A stretch of 64,000 bases of DNA from Cellvibrionaceae bacterium 1162T.S.0a.05. Lineage in GTDB: Bacteria; Pseudomonadota; Gammaproteobacteria; Pseudomonadales; Cellvibrionaceae. The notes beneath the pieces are model-generated. The model had not been told where the DNA came from. It worked only from the letters and a program-made list of their open reading frames with translations, and ran no database searches. A program made the position numbers and the translations under genes. Of this stretch, positions 1 through 9,493 are shown in pieces (position 1 is the stretch's first letter; the number at the start of each line of letters is the position of its first letter). The stretch covers positions 2,074,392 to 2,138,391 of the forward strand of contig LANB01000001.1 of the NCBI GenBank assembly GCA_000964245.1, written 5' to 3'.

Positions 1-91
1 GATTTATTTGTGGGAACACCGTCGTATGTCGACGACACGCAAAGTTCTGGTGCACATTGGGAATTGATTTCGGGCAGAAAAGAAAGCGGGT

Positions 92-493
92 TTATTCGCT
101 CGACTTGTGCTTGTCGTACCAGGCGCGGGCTTCGTCAATATCGTAGAACAACTCAACGTGCCAACTCAGATCGTCTGCGAGATATTTGTACCAGGCTGTG
201 AGCGCAACGCCGGTTTCATCCTTGTTGAGAACGCTGGCGTTGTAGGCATGTGGGCAAAGTTTGGAAATGGAGCGCAGGCAGGCCACGAGATGCTTAATGT
301 CTTCGGGCGAGATATGCACTTTAATTGCCGGGCGCCAATCGGAGAGCACAAAGCGAATATCGTCGAAGCGGGCGTCACCACTTTTTTCAAGTGCGGAGTC
401 GATCAGTTCCTGGCCCGTAATAATGCCGGAATAAACAGTGCGACAAACGTCCTTACTTTCCCAAAAATCTTCAATGGCCAAGGTTGACTCCAA
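92..493 (-). CDS. SpoIIAA/STAS-like hypothetical protein
   Basis: A 133-residue soluble protein with no signal peptide or membrane segment. The layout (an early G-x-I-T turn near residue 24, a central hydrophobic strand ending in a VLSDWRP turn near residue 50, and a C-terminal amphipathic helix with DIDEARAWYDK) resembles the SpoIIAA-like/STAS fold of small bacterial proteins of unknown role. Fold assignment is by pattern only. It stands alone: the next gene on the same strand starts about 130 bases upstream and codes for an unrelated protein. No partner kinase or anti-sigma factor is nearby, so a signalling role is not supported. Confidence 0.6.
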   Translation of the reverse strand: MESTLAIEDFWESKDVCRTVYSGIITGQELIDSALEKSGDARFDDIRFVLSDWRPAIKVHISPEDIKHLVACLRSISKLCPHAYNASVLNKDETGVALTAWYKYLADDLSWHVELFYDIDEARAWYDKHKSSE

Positions 494-622
494 AATCGGA
501 TGTATACCTTAAGCCTGGCCGACTTTGGCAAGCTTGCAAGTCTAAATGGGGCGCAAATCCGGGCCCCGGACATCGACTAGTGCGCAGGAAGCCGTGAAAA
601 GGGCGAATTGGAGGCTTGAAGC

Positions 623-1264
623 TTATGCGTCAGCGAGCATCAAGCGGTCAAAACCAATGGCAAAGCCAATTCCTTGCTTGTAACGGCCACCACCTACGAC
701 CTGCTTCTGAGCCCCTAATTTGGGGACGGAAATTTCGAAGCCTTCTTCCACGTAGTAGGAAAGCCCGCGTTTCACGCTTTCAAAGACTTCGTATTCTTTG
801 GTTTTCAGGCTGACCATGGCTTCTGCGAGATCGATTAATTCTCGCGTGATGGCTTCGGAACTCGGGTTGATCACTTCAACACCGAACTGAAAAAATTCGC
901 GATAACGGCCTTTTTGCGGTTTCTCATAACGCCAGCAACGCTGGAAATACCAGAATTTCTTGTCCTTGTTACGGCCGGGTTTGAAGTGTTTGTCGGCGAC
1001 CAATTGCACGGTTGCGGTCCCTTCCGGGCGTAAGCACAGTTCGCGGCCACCCTTGTCTTCAAACACATACATTTGCCCCAGAATTTCCGGGCCTGCCTTG
1101 TCTGTATAGACACTTGCGGGTTCAACGCAGGGCAGGATGATTTCTTCGTAGCCCGCAGCTTCGGCCAGCTCGACCATGCCATTGAGTAGATGGCGTCGAG
1201 CGCGAGCCTCATCTCCAGCGATGATTCGGACACCAATGGCTTGTTGATCGATCTTGTATTCCAT
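623..1264 (-). CDS. Compact histidyl-tRNA synthetase-like protein (catalytic core only)
   Basis: Class II aminoacyl-tRNA synthetase core of the HisRS/HisZ type in only 213 residues (true HisRS is about 420). Visible elements in order: LPCVEP (motif 1 end, about 44-49), LRPEGTA (about 78-84), motif 2 with WRYEKPQKGRYREF (about 111-124), a HisA-like RGLSYY segment (about 167-172) and a motif 3-like GIGFAIGFDRL near the C terminus. The insertion domain and the C-terminal anticodon-binding domain are both missing, and the protein ends right after motif 3. The conserved Arg of motif 2 and the Arg before the tyrosine pair are kept, so amino-acid activation is possible, but tRNA charging is doubtful. 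It is not next to his biosynthesis genes, so a HisZ role is not indicated. The ribosome binding site is weak (CAGAG). Confidence 0.75.
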   Translation of the reverse strand: MEYKIDQQAIGVRIIAGDEARARRHLLNGMVELAEAAGYEEIILPCVEPASVYTDKAGPEILGQMYVFEDKGGRELCLRPEGTATVQLVADKHFKPGRNKDKKFWYFQRCWRYEKPQKGRYREFFQFGVEVINPSSEAITRELIDLAEAMVSLKTKEYEVFESVKRGLSYYVEEGFEISVPKLGAQKQVVGGGRYKQGIGFAIGFDRLMLADA

Positions 1265-1537
1265 GCTTTTTACTCTGTTTGGCCACTTTAAAAGGCCGGC
1301 AATTGTACTAAACTCGCTACTTTCCGCAAAGACAAGGGCACCCGGAATAATAACTGCGCTGAAGGAAGAGCCCGGATAGGATCTGTTTCACCTGCCCCCG
1401 GTGCTTTGTGGAAACCCGGATGGTCTAGCAATACGCCATCCAGATGAAAGGAATTGAAGCCATAAGCTGAAATTCGCGGTCTCATGCTATCCATCCGGGG
1501 CCGATGCACCTTATTTATTTAAATTCAGGGGGTTAAA

Positions 1538-3322
1538 GTGAAACAAGTATTAATAGTACTGCTAGCCAGTTGCCTGCTTCTGCCTTTGGGGCTGGTGGCT
1601 GCCGAGAGCGAGGATGCCAATGCGGAAGCCTTGTTTGAGGAAATATTTCAACAGAAGCTCGCGCGCAGTCCCATTTTCCAGACGTCGATCGGTGTAAAAA
1701 CAGACTACGACAAATGGGATGACAAAAGCGAGGCTTTTGCACAACAGGGGCACCGGCTCGACAAGAGTTTGCTGGGCAAGTTGCGTGCGCTGGATAAAAA
1801 CAAACTCAGCCAGGCAAACCAGTTGAACGTGAGTTTGCTCGAAGACGAAATTTCCACACGCGTGGATAACTTCAAATGGCGCTACCATCTCTATGCCTTT
1901 GACCAGATGCGCGGTTATCACACCTATGTGATTTCCATACTCACTAACGAGCACAAGGTTGAAAGTGTCAGCGATGCCGAGGCCTATATTGCGCGCTTGA
2001 ATAGCTTGCCCGTGCTGTTTGATCAGTTATTGGAAAAGCAGAAAAAAAGTGCAGACCTGGGTGTGATTCCGCCGAAGTTTGTGTTCGAGAAAATTATCTC
2101 CGCAAGCGAACGGGCTATTGCCGGTGCGCCGATGGAAAAGGGTGACGACTCGATTTTGCTGGCAGACTTTCGCGCGAAAGTGGAAGGCCTTGAAGGCGAT
2201 GCCAAAACCAAAAAAGATTTAATCAAGCGCGCAGAAAAAGCCTTGAAAAAGAAAGTGGGCCCCGCGTATAAAAAATTAATTGCGAGTTGGCAAGCGCTTG
2301 AAAAGCGTGCCGATGACCGTGCGGGGGCGTGGAAATTTCCCGATGGTCTGGCTTACTATCAGGCAGCACTTGAAGCGACGACAACAACGGATATGACCGC
2401 TGAACAAATCCACCAAACCGGATTGGCGGAGGTGGCGCGTATTCACGATGAGATGCGCGGCATTATGAAAAAAGTAAAGTTCAAGGGAGAGCTAGCCGAC
2501 TTTTTTGAATTTATTCGCAGCAGTGATCAATTTTATTATCCCGGTACGGACGAGGGGCGTAATGCTTATCTGGATGATGCCGTCGCACTGGTTGCAGAAA
2601 TTAAACTGCGTTTACCGGAATTGTTTATCAGTGAGCCGTCGACAGACCTGCTTGTAAAGCGCGTCGAACCCTATCGCGAAAAATCGGCGGGTATGGCGTT
2701 TTATCAGGCGGGGGCAGCAGACGGTTCACGCCCGGGTATATTCTATGCAAATTTGTCTGATATGCGTGAGATAGCCAAGTATGAAATGGCGGCGTTGGTG
2801 TATCACGAAGGCTTGCCGGGCCACCACATGCAGATCAGTATTGCACGCGAACTTCAAGGCTTGCCTGAATTTCGCAAGTACACAGGATACACCGCCTATA
2901 TCGAAGGCTGGGGTCTGTATTCTGAATTGCTGCCCAAGGAGATTGGTTTGTATCAAGATCCGTATTCGGATTTTGGCCGTTTGAATATGGAACTGTGGCG
3001 AGCCTGCCGCCTGGTTGTTGATACCGGCTTGCACCATTATAAATGGACACGACAGCAAGCGATTGATTACCTGATGGTCAATACTCCCGCAGCTCTGGTG
3101 CGTTCGGAGCGCTCCATCGACCGCTATATCGTTATGCCTTCACAGGCTACCGCGTACAAAGTGGGCATGATCAAGATTCTTGAACTACGAGAAAAATCAA
3201 AAGCCGCATTGGGTGACAAATTCGATATTCGCGAATTCCATGAACGCATTCTCGCTGCCGGTTCACTGCCATTGAATCTTCTTGAGGCAGAAATTGATCG
3301 CTGGCTCGAGGAAACGACTTAA
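1538..3322 (+). CDS. DUF885 family exported putative metallopeptidase
   Basis: A 594-residue protein with an N-terminal signal peptide (hydrophobic residues 4-21). The family signature is the zinc-site-like YHEGLPGHH at about 422-430, followed by a conserved YIEGWGLYSELL segment. DUF885 proteins are predicted M32-like zinc carboxypeptidases/aminopeptidases; their substrates are mostly unknown. The start is GTG at 1538, chosen because a strong AGGGGG ribosome binding site lies at 1527-1532 and the signal peptide begins there. Length is normal for the family. It appears monocistronic, with a weak hairpin 20 bases downstream. Periplasmic location is inferred. Confidence 0.85.
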   Translation: MKQVLIVLLASCLLLPLGLVAAESEDANAEALFEEIFQQKLARSPIFQTSIGVKTDYDKWDDKSEAFAQQGHRLDKSLLGKLRALDKNKLSQANQLNVSLLEDEISTRVDNFKWRYHLYAFDQMRGYHTYVISILTNEHKVESVSDAEAYIARLNSLPVLFDQLLEKQKKSADLGVIPPKFVFEKIISASERAIAGAPMEKGDDSILLADFRAKVEGLEGDAKTKKDLIKRAEKALKKKVGPAYKKLIASWQALEKRADDRAGAWKFPDGLAYYQAALEATTTTDMTAEQIHQTGLAEVARIHDEMRGIMKKVKFKGELADFFEFIRSSDQFYYPGTDEGRNAYLDDAVALVAEIKLRLPELFISEPSTDLLVKRVEPYREKSAGMAFYQAGAADGSRPGIFYANLSDMREIAKYEMAALVYHEGLPGHHMQISIARELQGLPEFRKYTGYTAYIEGWGLYSELLPKEIGLYQDPYSDFGRLNMELWRACRLVVDTGLHHYKWTRQQAIDYLMVNTPAALVRSERSIDRYIVMPSQATAYKVGMIKILELREKSKAALGDKFDIREFHERILAAGSLPLNLLEAEIDRWLEETT

Positions 3323-3341
3323 GTCGATTCCCCCCTCCTGA

Positions 3342-3372
3342 TTGCCCAGCCCCGAGTGGGCTGGCGCAATAT
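3342..3372 (+). terminator. Possible weak terminator after DUF885 gene
   Basis: A stem CCAGCCC/GGGCTGG with an outer TTGC/GCAA pair lies 20 bases after the DUF885 stop. There is no clear T run, so it may only stabilise the 3' end. Confidence 0.3.
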
Positions 3373-3588
3373 TTGCTCGTCTCTTTTTACTACTGATATT
3401 TCAGGATGATCCACCTTACAGGTTGCGAAAGGTGGTCGCAGCGACACGAGCACATGTCAAAAATATTGCGCCGATTGCGGCTCATTGATTTGAGTCGATG
3501 ATGGGCTACGAAAAAAATATGACTACAAAGTTGGCCGTGTCGTCATTCACCAGGGACGAATGTAGCGCTATATTCGAGAGGGGAATGA

Positions 3589-5346
3589 ATGATGTACAAA
3601 ACTAAAAAACATGCGCAGCAAGCGCCCGCATATCGGGCCTTCCCGCGCAAACTACTGGCCACATCGACAGCCTTGTTGGCGGGTGTGCCGATGTTGTGTT
3701 CGGCCCTGGGGCTGGGTGAAATGCATTACCAGAGTTATCTCGGTCAGCCCTTAAAGGCAGAAATTGATCTGGTTAATTTACCGGCGGACATTGACAGAAG
3801 TAACCTGAAAATTCGTCAGGTCGGAGGTGTTGAAGCTGAAAAGTTGGGTGTCGAGATTCTTTCCAACTGGCACCGTTTCGATTTTGAGGTGGACCCAGGA
3901 AAAGGCGAATATCAGATTAGCCTGCAATCACAACGACCGATCAATGAGCCCTATCTCAACTTCCTTATCGAGCTGGCTTGGCCACAAGGCACCCTGTATC
4001 GGGAATACACGGTGTTTCTTGATCCTGCGCCAATGTTGGCTGAAAGTGAGGCGGAAGCTAAAAATTCTGTAACAGATAAGCGTGTAGCGAATCGTTTTTC
4101 GAAAACGGACGCGACACAAAAATCCTCGCCAACCCAAACGTCATTGCGTGCAAGTGGCTCGGGTGAAGCCTATCGCGTCGCCAGCGGTGATACGCTTTAC
4201 GGGATCGCACAAAATTTGAATGTTCAGGAAAGCACGGCAAACACCGCGCAATGGATTTTCGATAATAACCCTCAAGCTTTTGTTGCCGGTGATATGAATC
4301 GTTTGATTGCGGGTTCGGAATTACACTTACCTCAAGGCGCAGTGTCACTGGCCACAGCAACAAATCGGGCACCAGCGCAAAGCAATCTGTCCACGCAGCC
4401 AAATACAAAACGCGAAGGGCGTGTTGTCCTGGATGCACCACTTAAGGTTGAAGGTGAGGCGCAACTTGCCGATCTCAGAAATGCACAAAGTGGGGATATT
4501 CAGGAACAACTGCAAACTAATCGCGCCGTACTGGATTATCTCGTAAAAGAAAATCGTGATTTAAAAGACCGCTTGAACTACCTTGAAAGTTCTGAATATC
4601 TCAGCACTCTAAAACAGTTGGTTGCGCTACAACAAAGTGAAATCGCAGACCTGCGGGCACAACTGCAGGAACAAAAGCCGGGCAGTTTGATCAGCTCGGC
4701 TGAAAAGTTTTTGGGAGAGCAAGTGCAAGCCCAACCTGACCGAGCGCAAAGCCAAAGTTTGGAAAGAGCAGATCTGCAAGCGCGTGTCGCTACTGCGGCC
4801 GTTTCCAGCAGTGCCGAATTGCCCATCGCCAAAGCAGGGTTGAGCCCGGCTCTCGGTTTCGACAGTGGAATTAAAAAACCGGTGTCACCGTTTTGGAGTT
4901 GGCTGAGTGGTATCTTTGTTTTCGGTAGTGCTGCATTTGCCGCATTTTTAGTGTGGCGATCACGGCACCCGAAGACGAAGCCCGCATTTACCGCGACGCG
5001 AGATGTTGAGCCATCCAAGCCCGCGTTTGTGTATAAAGACGGCCGTGAGGAAATTTCGATCGACGAGTATATTGATCGCCAATCGAAGCTGGAGATCAAG
5101 CCAACGGTACAGAGCGAGGAAGCACTGGTATCTGCGAACCCCATTGAGGAAAAAAGTGAGCCGCGTTTTGCACGCGATGTTGCTGAAAAAGTGCAGCAGG
5201 AGCGTGCACGCGTTGCCGACTTACAGCAACGTATCAAGGAAAAGACCTCTGACTACGCACAACGCAAAGCCGAGCGCCAACAGGAACCAAAACAGGTAGA
5301 AGAAATCGAGATCGACCCTGAACTTGAGAACTATCTGAAATTCTAA
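3589..5346 (+). CDS. FimV-like peptidoglycan-binding polar hub protein
   Basis: A 585-residue protein with a signal peptide ending around ALG (about 42), a FimV N-terminal domain (about 43-150), a LysM-type FimV core beginning [14 protein letters not shown] (about 195-255), a coiled coil (about 300-365, rich in Leu/Glu/Gln), a transmembrane helix (about 434-456) and a charged cytoplasmic tail. FimV/HubP proteins anchor polar machinery (type IV pili, flagella, chemotaxis) to peptidoglycan. Pseudomonas FimV is about 900 residues with C-terminal TPRs; here the tail after the membrane is only about 130 residues and carries no TPR, so this is probably a short paralogue rather than the main FimV. 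It is followed by yajQ after 70 bases. Confidence 0.8.
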   Translation: MMYKTKKHAQQAPAYRAFPRKLLATSTALLAGVPMLCSALGLGEMHYQSYLGQPLKAEIDLVNLPADIDRSNLKIRQVGGVEAEKLGVEILSNWHRFDFEVDPGKGEYQISLQSQRPINEPYLNFLIELAWPQGTLYREYTVFLDPAPMLAESEAEAKNSVTDKRVANRFSKTDATQKSSPTQTSLRASGSGEAYRVASGDTLYGIAQNLNVQESTANTAQWIFDNNPQAFVAGDMNRLIAGSELHLPQGAVSLATATNRAPAQSNLSTQPNTKREGRVVLDAPLKVEGEAQLADLRNAQSGDIQEQLQTNRAVLDYLVKENRDLKDRLNYLESSEYLSTLKQLVALQQSEIADLRAQLQEQKPGSLISSAEKFLGEQVQAQPDRAQSQSLERADLQARVATAAVSSSAELPIAKAGLSPALGFDSGIKKPVSPFWSWLSGIFVFGSAAFAAFLVWRSRHPKTKPAFTATRDVEPSKPAFVYKDGREEISIDEYIDRQSKLEIKPTVQSEEALVSANPIEEKSEPRFARDVAEKVQQERARVADLQQRIKEKTSDYAQRKAERQQEPKQVEEIEIDPELENYLKF

Positions 5347-5352
5347 ATCCTT

Positions 5353-5413
5353 CCCCTCTCTGTTAGTCTATGCGCTCTTCAAATTCATTGATTCAAGCGC
5401 AGACAGAGAGGGG
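5353..5413 (+). promoter_or_regulatory. Hairpin sequestering the yajQ ribosome binding site
   Basis: CCCCTCTCTGT at 5353-5363 is perfectly complementary to ACAGAGAGGGG at 5403-5413, and an inner GCGCT/AGCGC pair (5372-5376 with 5396-5400) continues the stem. The right arm contains the purine-rich yajQ ribosome binding site, four bases before the ATG at 5417. Folding of the leader would hide the site. Whether this controls translation is inference. Confidence 0.5.
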
Positions 5414-5416
5414 CAT

Positions 5417-5899
5417 ATGCCATCATTCGATATCGTATCTGAAATAGACAATCAGGAAGTCCGCAATGCGGTGGAAAATGCCACGCGTGAATTGAGCACT
5501 CGTTTTGACTTTCGTGGCGTTGAGGCCAGCTTTAGCTGGGAAGAAAAGGAAACAACGGTGAGTGCCGAAGCGGATTTTCAACTCAACCAAATGGTGGATA
5601 TCCTTCGCAATAAACTGGTGAAACGCAATGTGGATCCGCAGACCATGGATATTGGTAAGCCGGAGCATTCCGGTAAAACCTTCAGCCTGAAAGTCGGGTT
5701 CAAGCAAGGTATTGAACAAGCGACTGCCAAAAAAATTGTCAAAACCCTCAAGGACAGCAAGCTGAAAGTGCAGGCAGCGATTCAAGGTGAGCAAGTCCGG
5801 GTGACGGGTAAAAAGCGTGACGATTTGCAAGCAGCCATTGCCTTGCTCAAGGAAAACGACTTCGGGCAACCTCTGCAATTCAATAATTTTCGAGACTAG
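5417..5899 (+). CDS. yajQ: YajQ family nucleotide-binding protein
   Basis: A 160-residue protein matching YajQ along its full length, from MPSFDIVSE at the N terminus to the FRD C terminus, including the FDFRG segment near residue 32 and GKPEHS near 81. YajQ proteins have two ferredoxin-like folds. The Xanthomonas/Pseudomonas homologues bind cyclic di-GMP and act with a LysR regulator; RNA or nucleotide binding is reported for others. The ATG at 5417 follows AGAGAGGGG, which is buried in a leader hairpin. The Atm1-type exporter gene starts 5 bases after its stop, so the two are probably co-transcribed. Confidence 0.93.
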   Translation: MPSFDIVSEIDNQEVRNAVENATRELSTRFDFRGVEASFSWEEKETTVSAEADFQLNQMVDILRNKLVKRNVDPQTMDIGKPEHSGKTFSLKVGFKQGIEQATAKKIVKTLKDSKLKVQAAIQGEQVRVTGKKRDDLQAAIALLKENDFGQPLQFNNFRD

Positions 5900-5904
5900 G
5901 CTGC

Positions 5905-7698
5905 GTGCGCGGACAAAAAACCGATGTCACCTTTGCGGAGGTGAACTGGGCGGCGGTGCGTCAGCTCTTCCCTTATTTGCTTGAATTCAAAGGGCGTATT
6001 TTCTTTGCAATTTTGTGTTTGATTGCGGCGAAACTTGCGAGTGTTGGCTTGCCTTTTGTGCTCAAGGACATTGTCGATAACCTGGATGCCAATCTTCTCA
6101 TAGTTCCGCTCGCCCTGTTGATCGCATACGGGCTTGTGCGTTTTTCCACCGTACTCTTTGGTGAGTTGCGCGATACCTTGTTTGGTCGGGTCACTGAGCG
6201 GGCGATGCGGCGCATTGGTTTAAAAGTTTTCCAACATCTGCACAAACTGGATCTCGATTTCCATCTCAATCGCCGCACGGGGGGGCTCTCGCGAGATATT
6301 GAACGCGGCACGACCGGAATCAGTTTTATTCTGCGATTTATGGTCTTCAATATTGTACCGACGCTGTTGGAATTGGGCATGGTTGTCGTTGTTCTGCTAC
6401 TGAATTACCGACCGGGCTTTGCGTTGATTGTTCTCGCAGCGGTGCTGCTCTATGTACTCTTTTCCGTTTTCACAACCGAGTGGCGAACACGCTTTATTCG
6501 TGAAGCCAACACGGCAGAATCGGAAACCAGTACGCGTGCAGTGGATAGCTTACTGAATTATGAGACCGTCAAATATTTCACTAATGAAGATTATGAAGCG
6601 CAAAACTATGATCGTGATCTGGCTTCATGGGAAAGTGCAAGGCGAAAAAATCGGCTTTCCCTGTTTGCCCTGAATGGCGGGCAGGCGCTTATTATTTCAG
6701 CGGCAATGAGCGCGGCACTGATTCTCGCCGCTTATGAAGTGAAAGCCGGCAATATGACGCTGGGTGATTTTGTGTTGATTAATGCATTTATGATGCAGAT
6801 TTTTATGCCCCTCAACTTCCTTGGTTTTGTGTACCGCGAAATGAAGGGCTCGATGACCAACATCGAAAAAATGTTTGCGCTGCTCAATGAAAAACCGGCG
6901 GTGGAAGAAGCCGAAGACGCACCGGACCTGGTTGTAAAAAAAGGAGAGATTGAATTTAAAGACGTCGATTTTGCCTACCAGAGTTCGCGGCAAATTCTGC
7001 AGGATTTAAGTTTCAAGGTAAAAGCCAAAAGTAAAGTGGCGATTGTGGGCGGCAGTGGTGCGGGAAAGTCGACCTTGTTTAAACTTTTATTTCGTTTCTA
7101 CGATGTGACGCGCGGGCAGATTCAAATTGATGGCCAGGATCTTCGCGACGTCAATCAGCGGAGTTTACGTAAGGCCATTGGTGTGGTGCCCCAGGATGCC
7201 GTGCTCTTCAATACGTCCATTCTCGAAAATGTGCGTTATGGGCGTATCGATGCCAGTGATGAGCAAGTCAGGCAAGCGCTTAAAATGGCCCACCTGGAAC
7301 ACTTTATTGCGCAATTACCCGAGGGTGTGGATACCCTGGTGGGTGAGCGAGGCTTGAAATTGTCGGGAGGCGAAAAACAACGGGTGGCTATCGCGCGGGC
7401 GATTCTCAAACAGCCGCCCATTATGATCTTTGATGAGGCGACGTCTTCACTCGATAGCGAATCCGAAAAGGAAATATTGGCAGCGATTGCGGATATCGCG
7501 CACGAACAAACCACCCTCGTGATTGCTCATCGGCTTTCTACCATCGTGGATGCCGATCACATCATTGTGTTGGAGAAGGGGCGTAAAGTGGAAGAGGGTA
7601 ATCATCAGGCTTTGTTGGCCGCAAAGGGACGGTATGCGGAGCTGTGGAATATCCAACAGAAAAAACCTCCGGTTGGCGCACAAAGCTACGTCGAATAA
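5905..7698 (+). CDS. Atm1/HMT1-type ABC exporter (fused permease and ATPase)
   Basis: A 597-residue half-transporter with six membrane helices (about 25-305) and a C-terminal ATPase. Walker A is GGSGAGKS (about 382), the signature LSGGEKQR (about 486) and Walker B IMIFDEATS (about 506), followed by an H-loop AHRLST. The DIERGTTGISFILRFMVFN segment in the membrane part is characteristic of the Atm1/ABCB7 group, which exports glutathione-linked species and is tied to iron-sulphur homeostasis or heavy-metal tolerance. The start is GTG at 5905, just after yajQ; no strong ribosome binding site is visible, which suggests translational coupling. Confidence 0.9.
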   Translation: MRGQKTDVTFAEVNWAAVRQLFPYLLEFKGRIFFAILCLIAAKLASVGLPFVLKDIVDNLDANLLIVPLALLIAYGLVRFSTVLFGELRDTLFGRVTERAMRRIGLKVFQHLHKLDLDFHLNRRTGGLSRDIERGTTGISFILRFMVFNIVPTLLELGMVVVVLLLNYRPGFALIVLAAVLLYVLFSVFTTEWRTRFIREANTAESETSTRAVDSLLNYETVKYFTNEDYEAQNYDRDLASWESARRKNRLSLFALNGGQALIISAAMSAALILAAYEVKAGNMTLGDFVLINAFMMQIFMPLNFLGFVYREMKGSMTNIEKMFALLNEKPAVEEAEDAPDLVVKKGEIEFKDVDFAYQSSRQILQDLSFKVKAKSKVAIVGGSGAGKSTLFKLLFRFYDVTRGQIQIDGQDLRDVNQRSLRKAIGVVPQDAVLFNTSILENVRYGRIDASDEQVRQALKMAHLEHFIAQLPEGVDTLVGERGLKLSGGEKQRVAIARAILKQPPIMIFDEATSSLDSESEKEILAAIADIAHEQTTLVIAHRLSTIVDADHIIVLEKGRKVEEGNHQALLAAKGRYAELWNIQQKKPPVGAQSYVE

Positions 7699-7742
7699 AT
7701 TTACATTTTTCGATCCAAACCTTAGAGCTGGTGCACACCACT

Positions 7743-7762
7743 TTTGTGACCTCCGTCACAAA
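7743..7762. promoter_or_regulatory. CRP/Vfr-like palindrome
   Basis: TTTGTGAC-CTCC-GTCACAAA is a perfect 8-base inverted repeat containing TGTGA-N6-TCACA, the core of CRP-type sites. It lies 45 bases after the exporter stop and about 165 bases before the small DUF6316-like gene. It could instead be a 3' hairpin for the exporter mRNA, but there is no T run. Confidence 0.4.
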
Positions 7763-7924
7763 GTCTTGGTATTTCTGGCCTTCAGACAGTCCACTCCTTT
7801 TTCGCCCTGTTGATTACAGTTTGGCGCTAATTTTGCTTAGCTTGAAAAAGTGGGTTATCTGAATCCGGACGCGTAAGAAAACGCGAGATCCGGGTTCTGA
7901 AATAACTTGATAGGTAAACGAGAG

Positions 7925-8167
7925 ATGTATCGAAAGGACGACAAAGCAGAAAAAACCTGGTTCCGCATGGATCGCATTTATTTGTCCGATGGACAATGGT
8001 ATTTTTCAACGCGCGAAGGTCAGGAAGTGGGACCCTTCGTAACCCGAGGCTCCGCGCAAAACGGCGTTGCGGCATTTATTCGCCACGCGAGCGTGGAAAA
8101 AGTCAGTGGTGTCTATGCCGCTAAAGTGGCCCGAGCAGGGCTTTTTGCCTCTAACCTCTATCGCTAA
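7925..8167 (+). CDS. DUF6316-like small protein
   Basis: An 80-residue basic protein containing the pattern WFRMDRIYLSDGQWYFSTRE followed by G-x-x-x-GPF, typical of the short DUF6316 proteins of marine gammaproteobacteria; function unknown. The ATG at 7925 is preferred over an in-frame TTG at 7907 because it follows a GAGAG ribosome binding site and the homologous part begins soon after. It is convergent with slyD, with only 3 bases between the stops. A CRP-like palindrome lies upstream. Confidence 0.7.
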   Translation: MYRKDDKAEKTWFRMDRIYLSDGQWYFSTREGQEVGPFVTRGSAQNGVAAFIRHASVEKVSGVYAAKVARAGLFASNLYR

Positions 8168-8170
8168 AAG

Positions 8171-8656
8171 TTAATGATGATGTCCACCCGGGCCGTGTGC
8201 GTGCCCGTGTTGGACTTCCTCGTCTGTTGCGTCGCGAACATCCATGACTTCGATATCGAAAACCAGGGTCTTACCTGCTAGCGGGTGATTCATGTCCAGG
8301 TCTACGTTGAACTTTCCCGCTTTGATGATGCTGGCGTTTTTTGCGCCGCGATCGGTATTGACCTTAACAACCATGCCCGGTAACAAGCGTTTGTATTTGC
8401 CCACCAGATGTTTGATGGGGACACGCTGAACAGCATTCTCTTTACGTGTTCCATAGGCCTCGTGCGCCTGAAGCGTGACAGATTTAAGATCGCCTTTTTC
8501 AAGGTCTTCCAATTGGGTTTCGAGTGCTTCAAGTAAGTTGTTGTGGCCATGCAAATACGCCATGGGTAAGCCGTCACGGTTATTCTCCAACTCCTTTCCA
8601 GCTTCCTCTGACAGGCGATAGTGAATGCTGACGACTTTATCTTTTGTGATTTTCAT
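8171..8656 (-). CDS. slyD: SlyD-type FKBP peptidyl-prolyl isomerase
   Basis: A 161-residue cytoplasmic FKBP of the SlyD class: an FKBP core split by an insert-in-flap chaperone domain (about 68-130, with EAYGTR and RVPIKHL), ending in a short His-rich tail (HGHAHGPGGHHH). SlyD accelerates proline-limited folding and binds nickel or other divalent metals through the tail, feeding hydrogenase or urease maturation in enterics. No such enzyme is in the window. The tail is much shorter than that of E. coli SlyD. It is monocistronic. Confidence 0.9.
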   Translation of the reverse strand: MKITKDKVVSIHYRLSEEAGKELENNRDGLPMAYLHGHNNLLEALETQLEDLEKGDLKSVTLQAHEAYGTRKENAVQRVPIKHLVGKYKRLLPGMVVKVNTDRGAKNASIIKAGKFNVDLDMNHPLAGKTLVFDIEVMDVRDATDEEVQHGHAHGPGGHHH

Positions 8657-8883
8657 AGAGGCCCAAATAACGTTGCTGCGTGTATAAATTGGTCGAAACC
8701 GTGTGCGTTTTCACAGCGCATTGAGTGAAAACAACGCGAAAACCGGTGTCGATAATGCGGGAGCGAATTGTGCGCTTAGCCCAGGGATTATTTCAACCGC
8801 TTTTTACAGTCGTGCGCGCTTTTCCGTTACCGCCCGAGAGTTTGGAAACGAAATTTTTGATGTGTGACGAGTCTGTCTGCTTA

Positions 8884-9387
8884 TCAAGTTTCGGCGACAG
8901 CGGTTTTACCGGGAGTTGCGAACTTTTGAAAGTAACCACGCGCAGCATCATTTCGAGGAACGACTCGAATATCCGGTGGGCCAAGCACACGTCCGTCTTG
9001 CGACCGAACTGTGACAACGTCAATTTCCTTCCGGTATTCCGCATCGATGAACTCAAACGCTGAGTTAATGGGGTCAGGTCGATAACGCAGGCACCACTGG
9101 TTCATGCCAGCAAGTATGGGGATGAGATCCCAGCCTTTGCGAGATAGTTTGTAGAGCATCCGGCGGCCCCCTTCTTCGACGGGTTGCTTGCGGATAATTT
9201 CCTGGTCCAGCAAGGTTTTGAGGCGCTCCGTCAGGACGTTGCGGGAGATGCCCAGGCCTTCCCGGAGTTGCTCAAACCGTCGTGTTCCGCCGAACACCAT
9301 GAAGTCACGGAGAATAAGAAAAGACCAGCTATCACCCAGAAAATCCAACGCGATGGCGACCGAGCAGTTGAGGGATTCATTTGACAT
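8884..9387 (-). CDS. HxlR family winged-helix transcriptional regulator
   Basis: A 167-residue protein with an HxlR winged helix in residues 8-105. Recognisable pieces are the early C-x-V-x-x-x-LD-x-LG-x-x-WSFLILRD segment, RFEQLREGLGISRNVLTERL (recognition helix) and YKLSRKG before the wing. The C-terminal 60 residues are an extension common in HxlR proteins that cover large effector pockets. Cys8 in the conserved N-terminal position could be a redox or electrophile sensor, as known for some members. It is divergent from the YgjP-like gene. The target is unknown. Confidence 0.88.
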   Translation of the reverse strand: MSNESLNCSVAIALDFLGDSWSFLILRDFMVFGGTRRFEQLREGLGISRNVLTERLKTLLDQEIIRKQPVEEGGRRMLYKLSRKGWDLIPILAGMNQWCLRYRPDPINSAFEFIDAEYRKEIDVVTVRSQDGRVLGPPDIRVVPRNDAARGYFQKFATPGKTAVAET

Positions 9388-9493
9388 AAAATAGGACCCA
9401 AGATTAATTGCATTTCAGGACTAATGTTTTTATAGTTGCGGCTCTTTTGGGCTATTAGTTCCAAATAGAGACTTAAAATCCAAGTAAGCCTCG

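Noticed and set aside
1288-1509. 73-residue minus-strand ORF in the gap before the DUF885 gene
   Set aside because: No recognisable domain or ribosome binding site, and composition is unlike neighbouring genes.
5905-7698. Lipid A flippase MsbA as the identity of the ABC exporter
   Set aside because: The membrane-domain signature matches the Atm1/HMT1 group rather than MsbA, and no lipid A kinase gene lies next to it.
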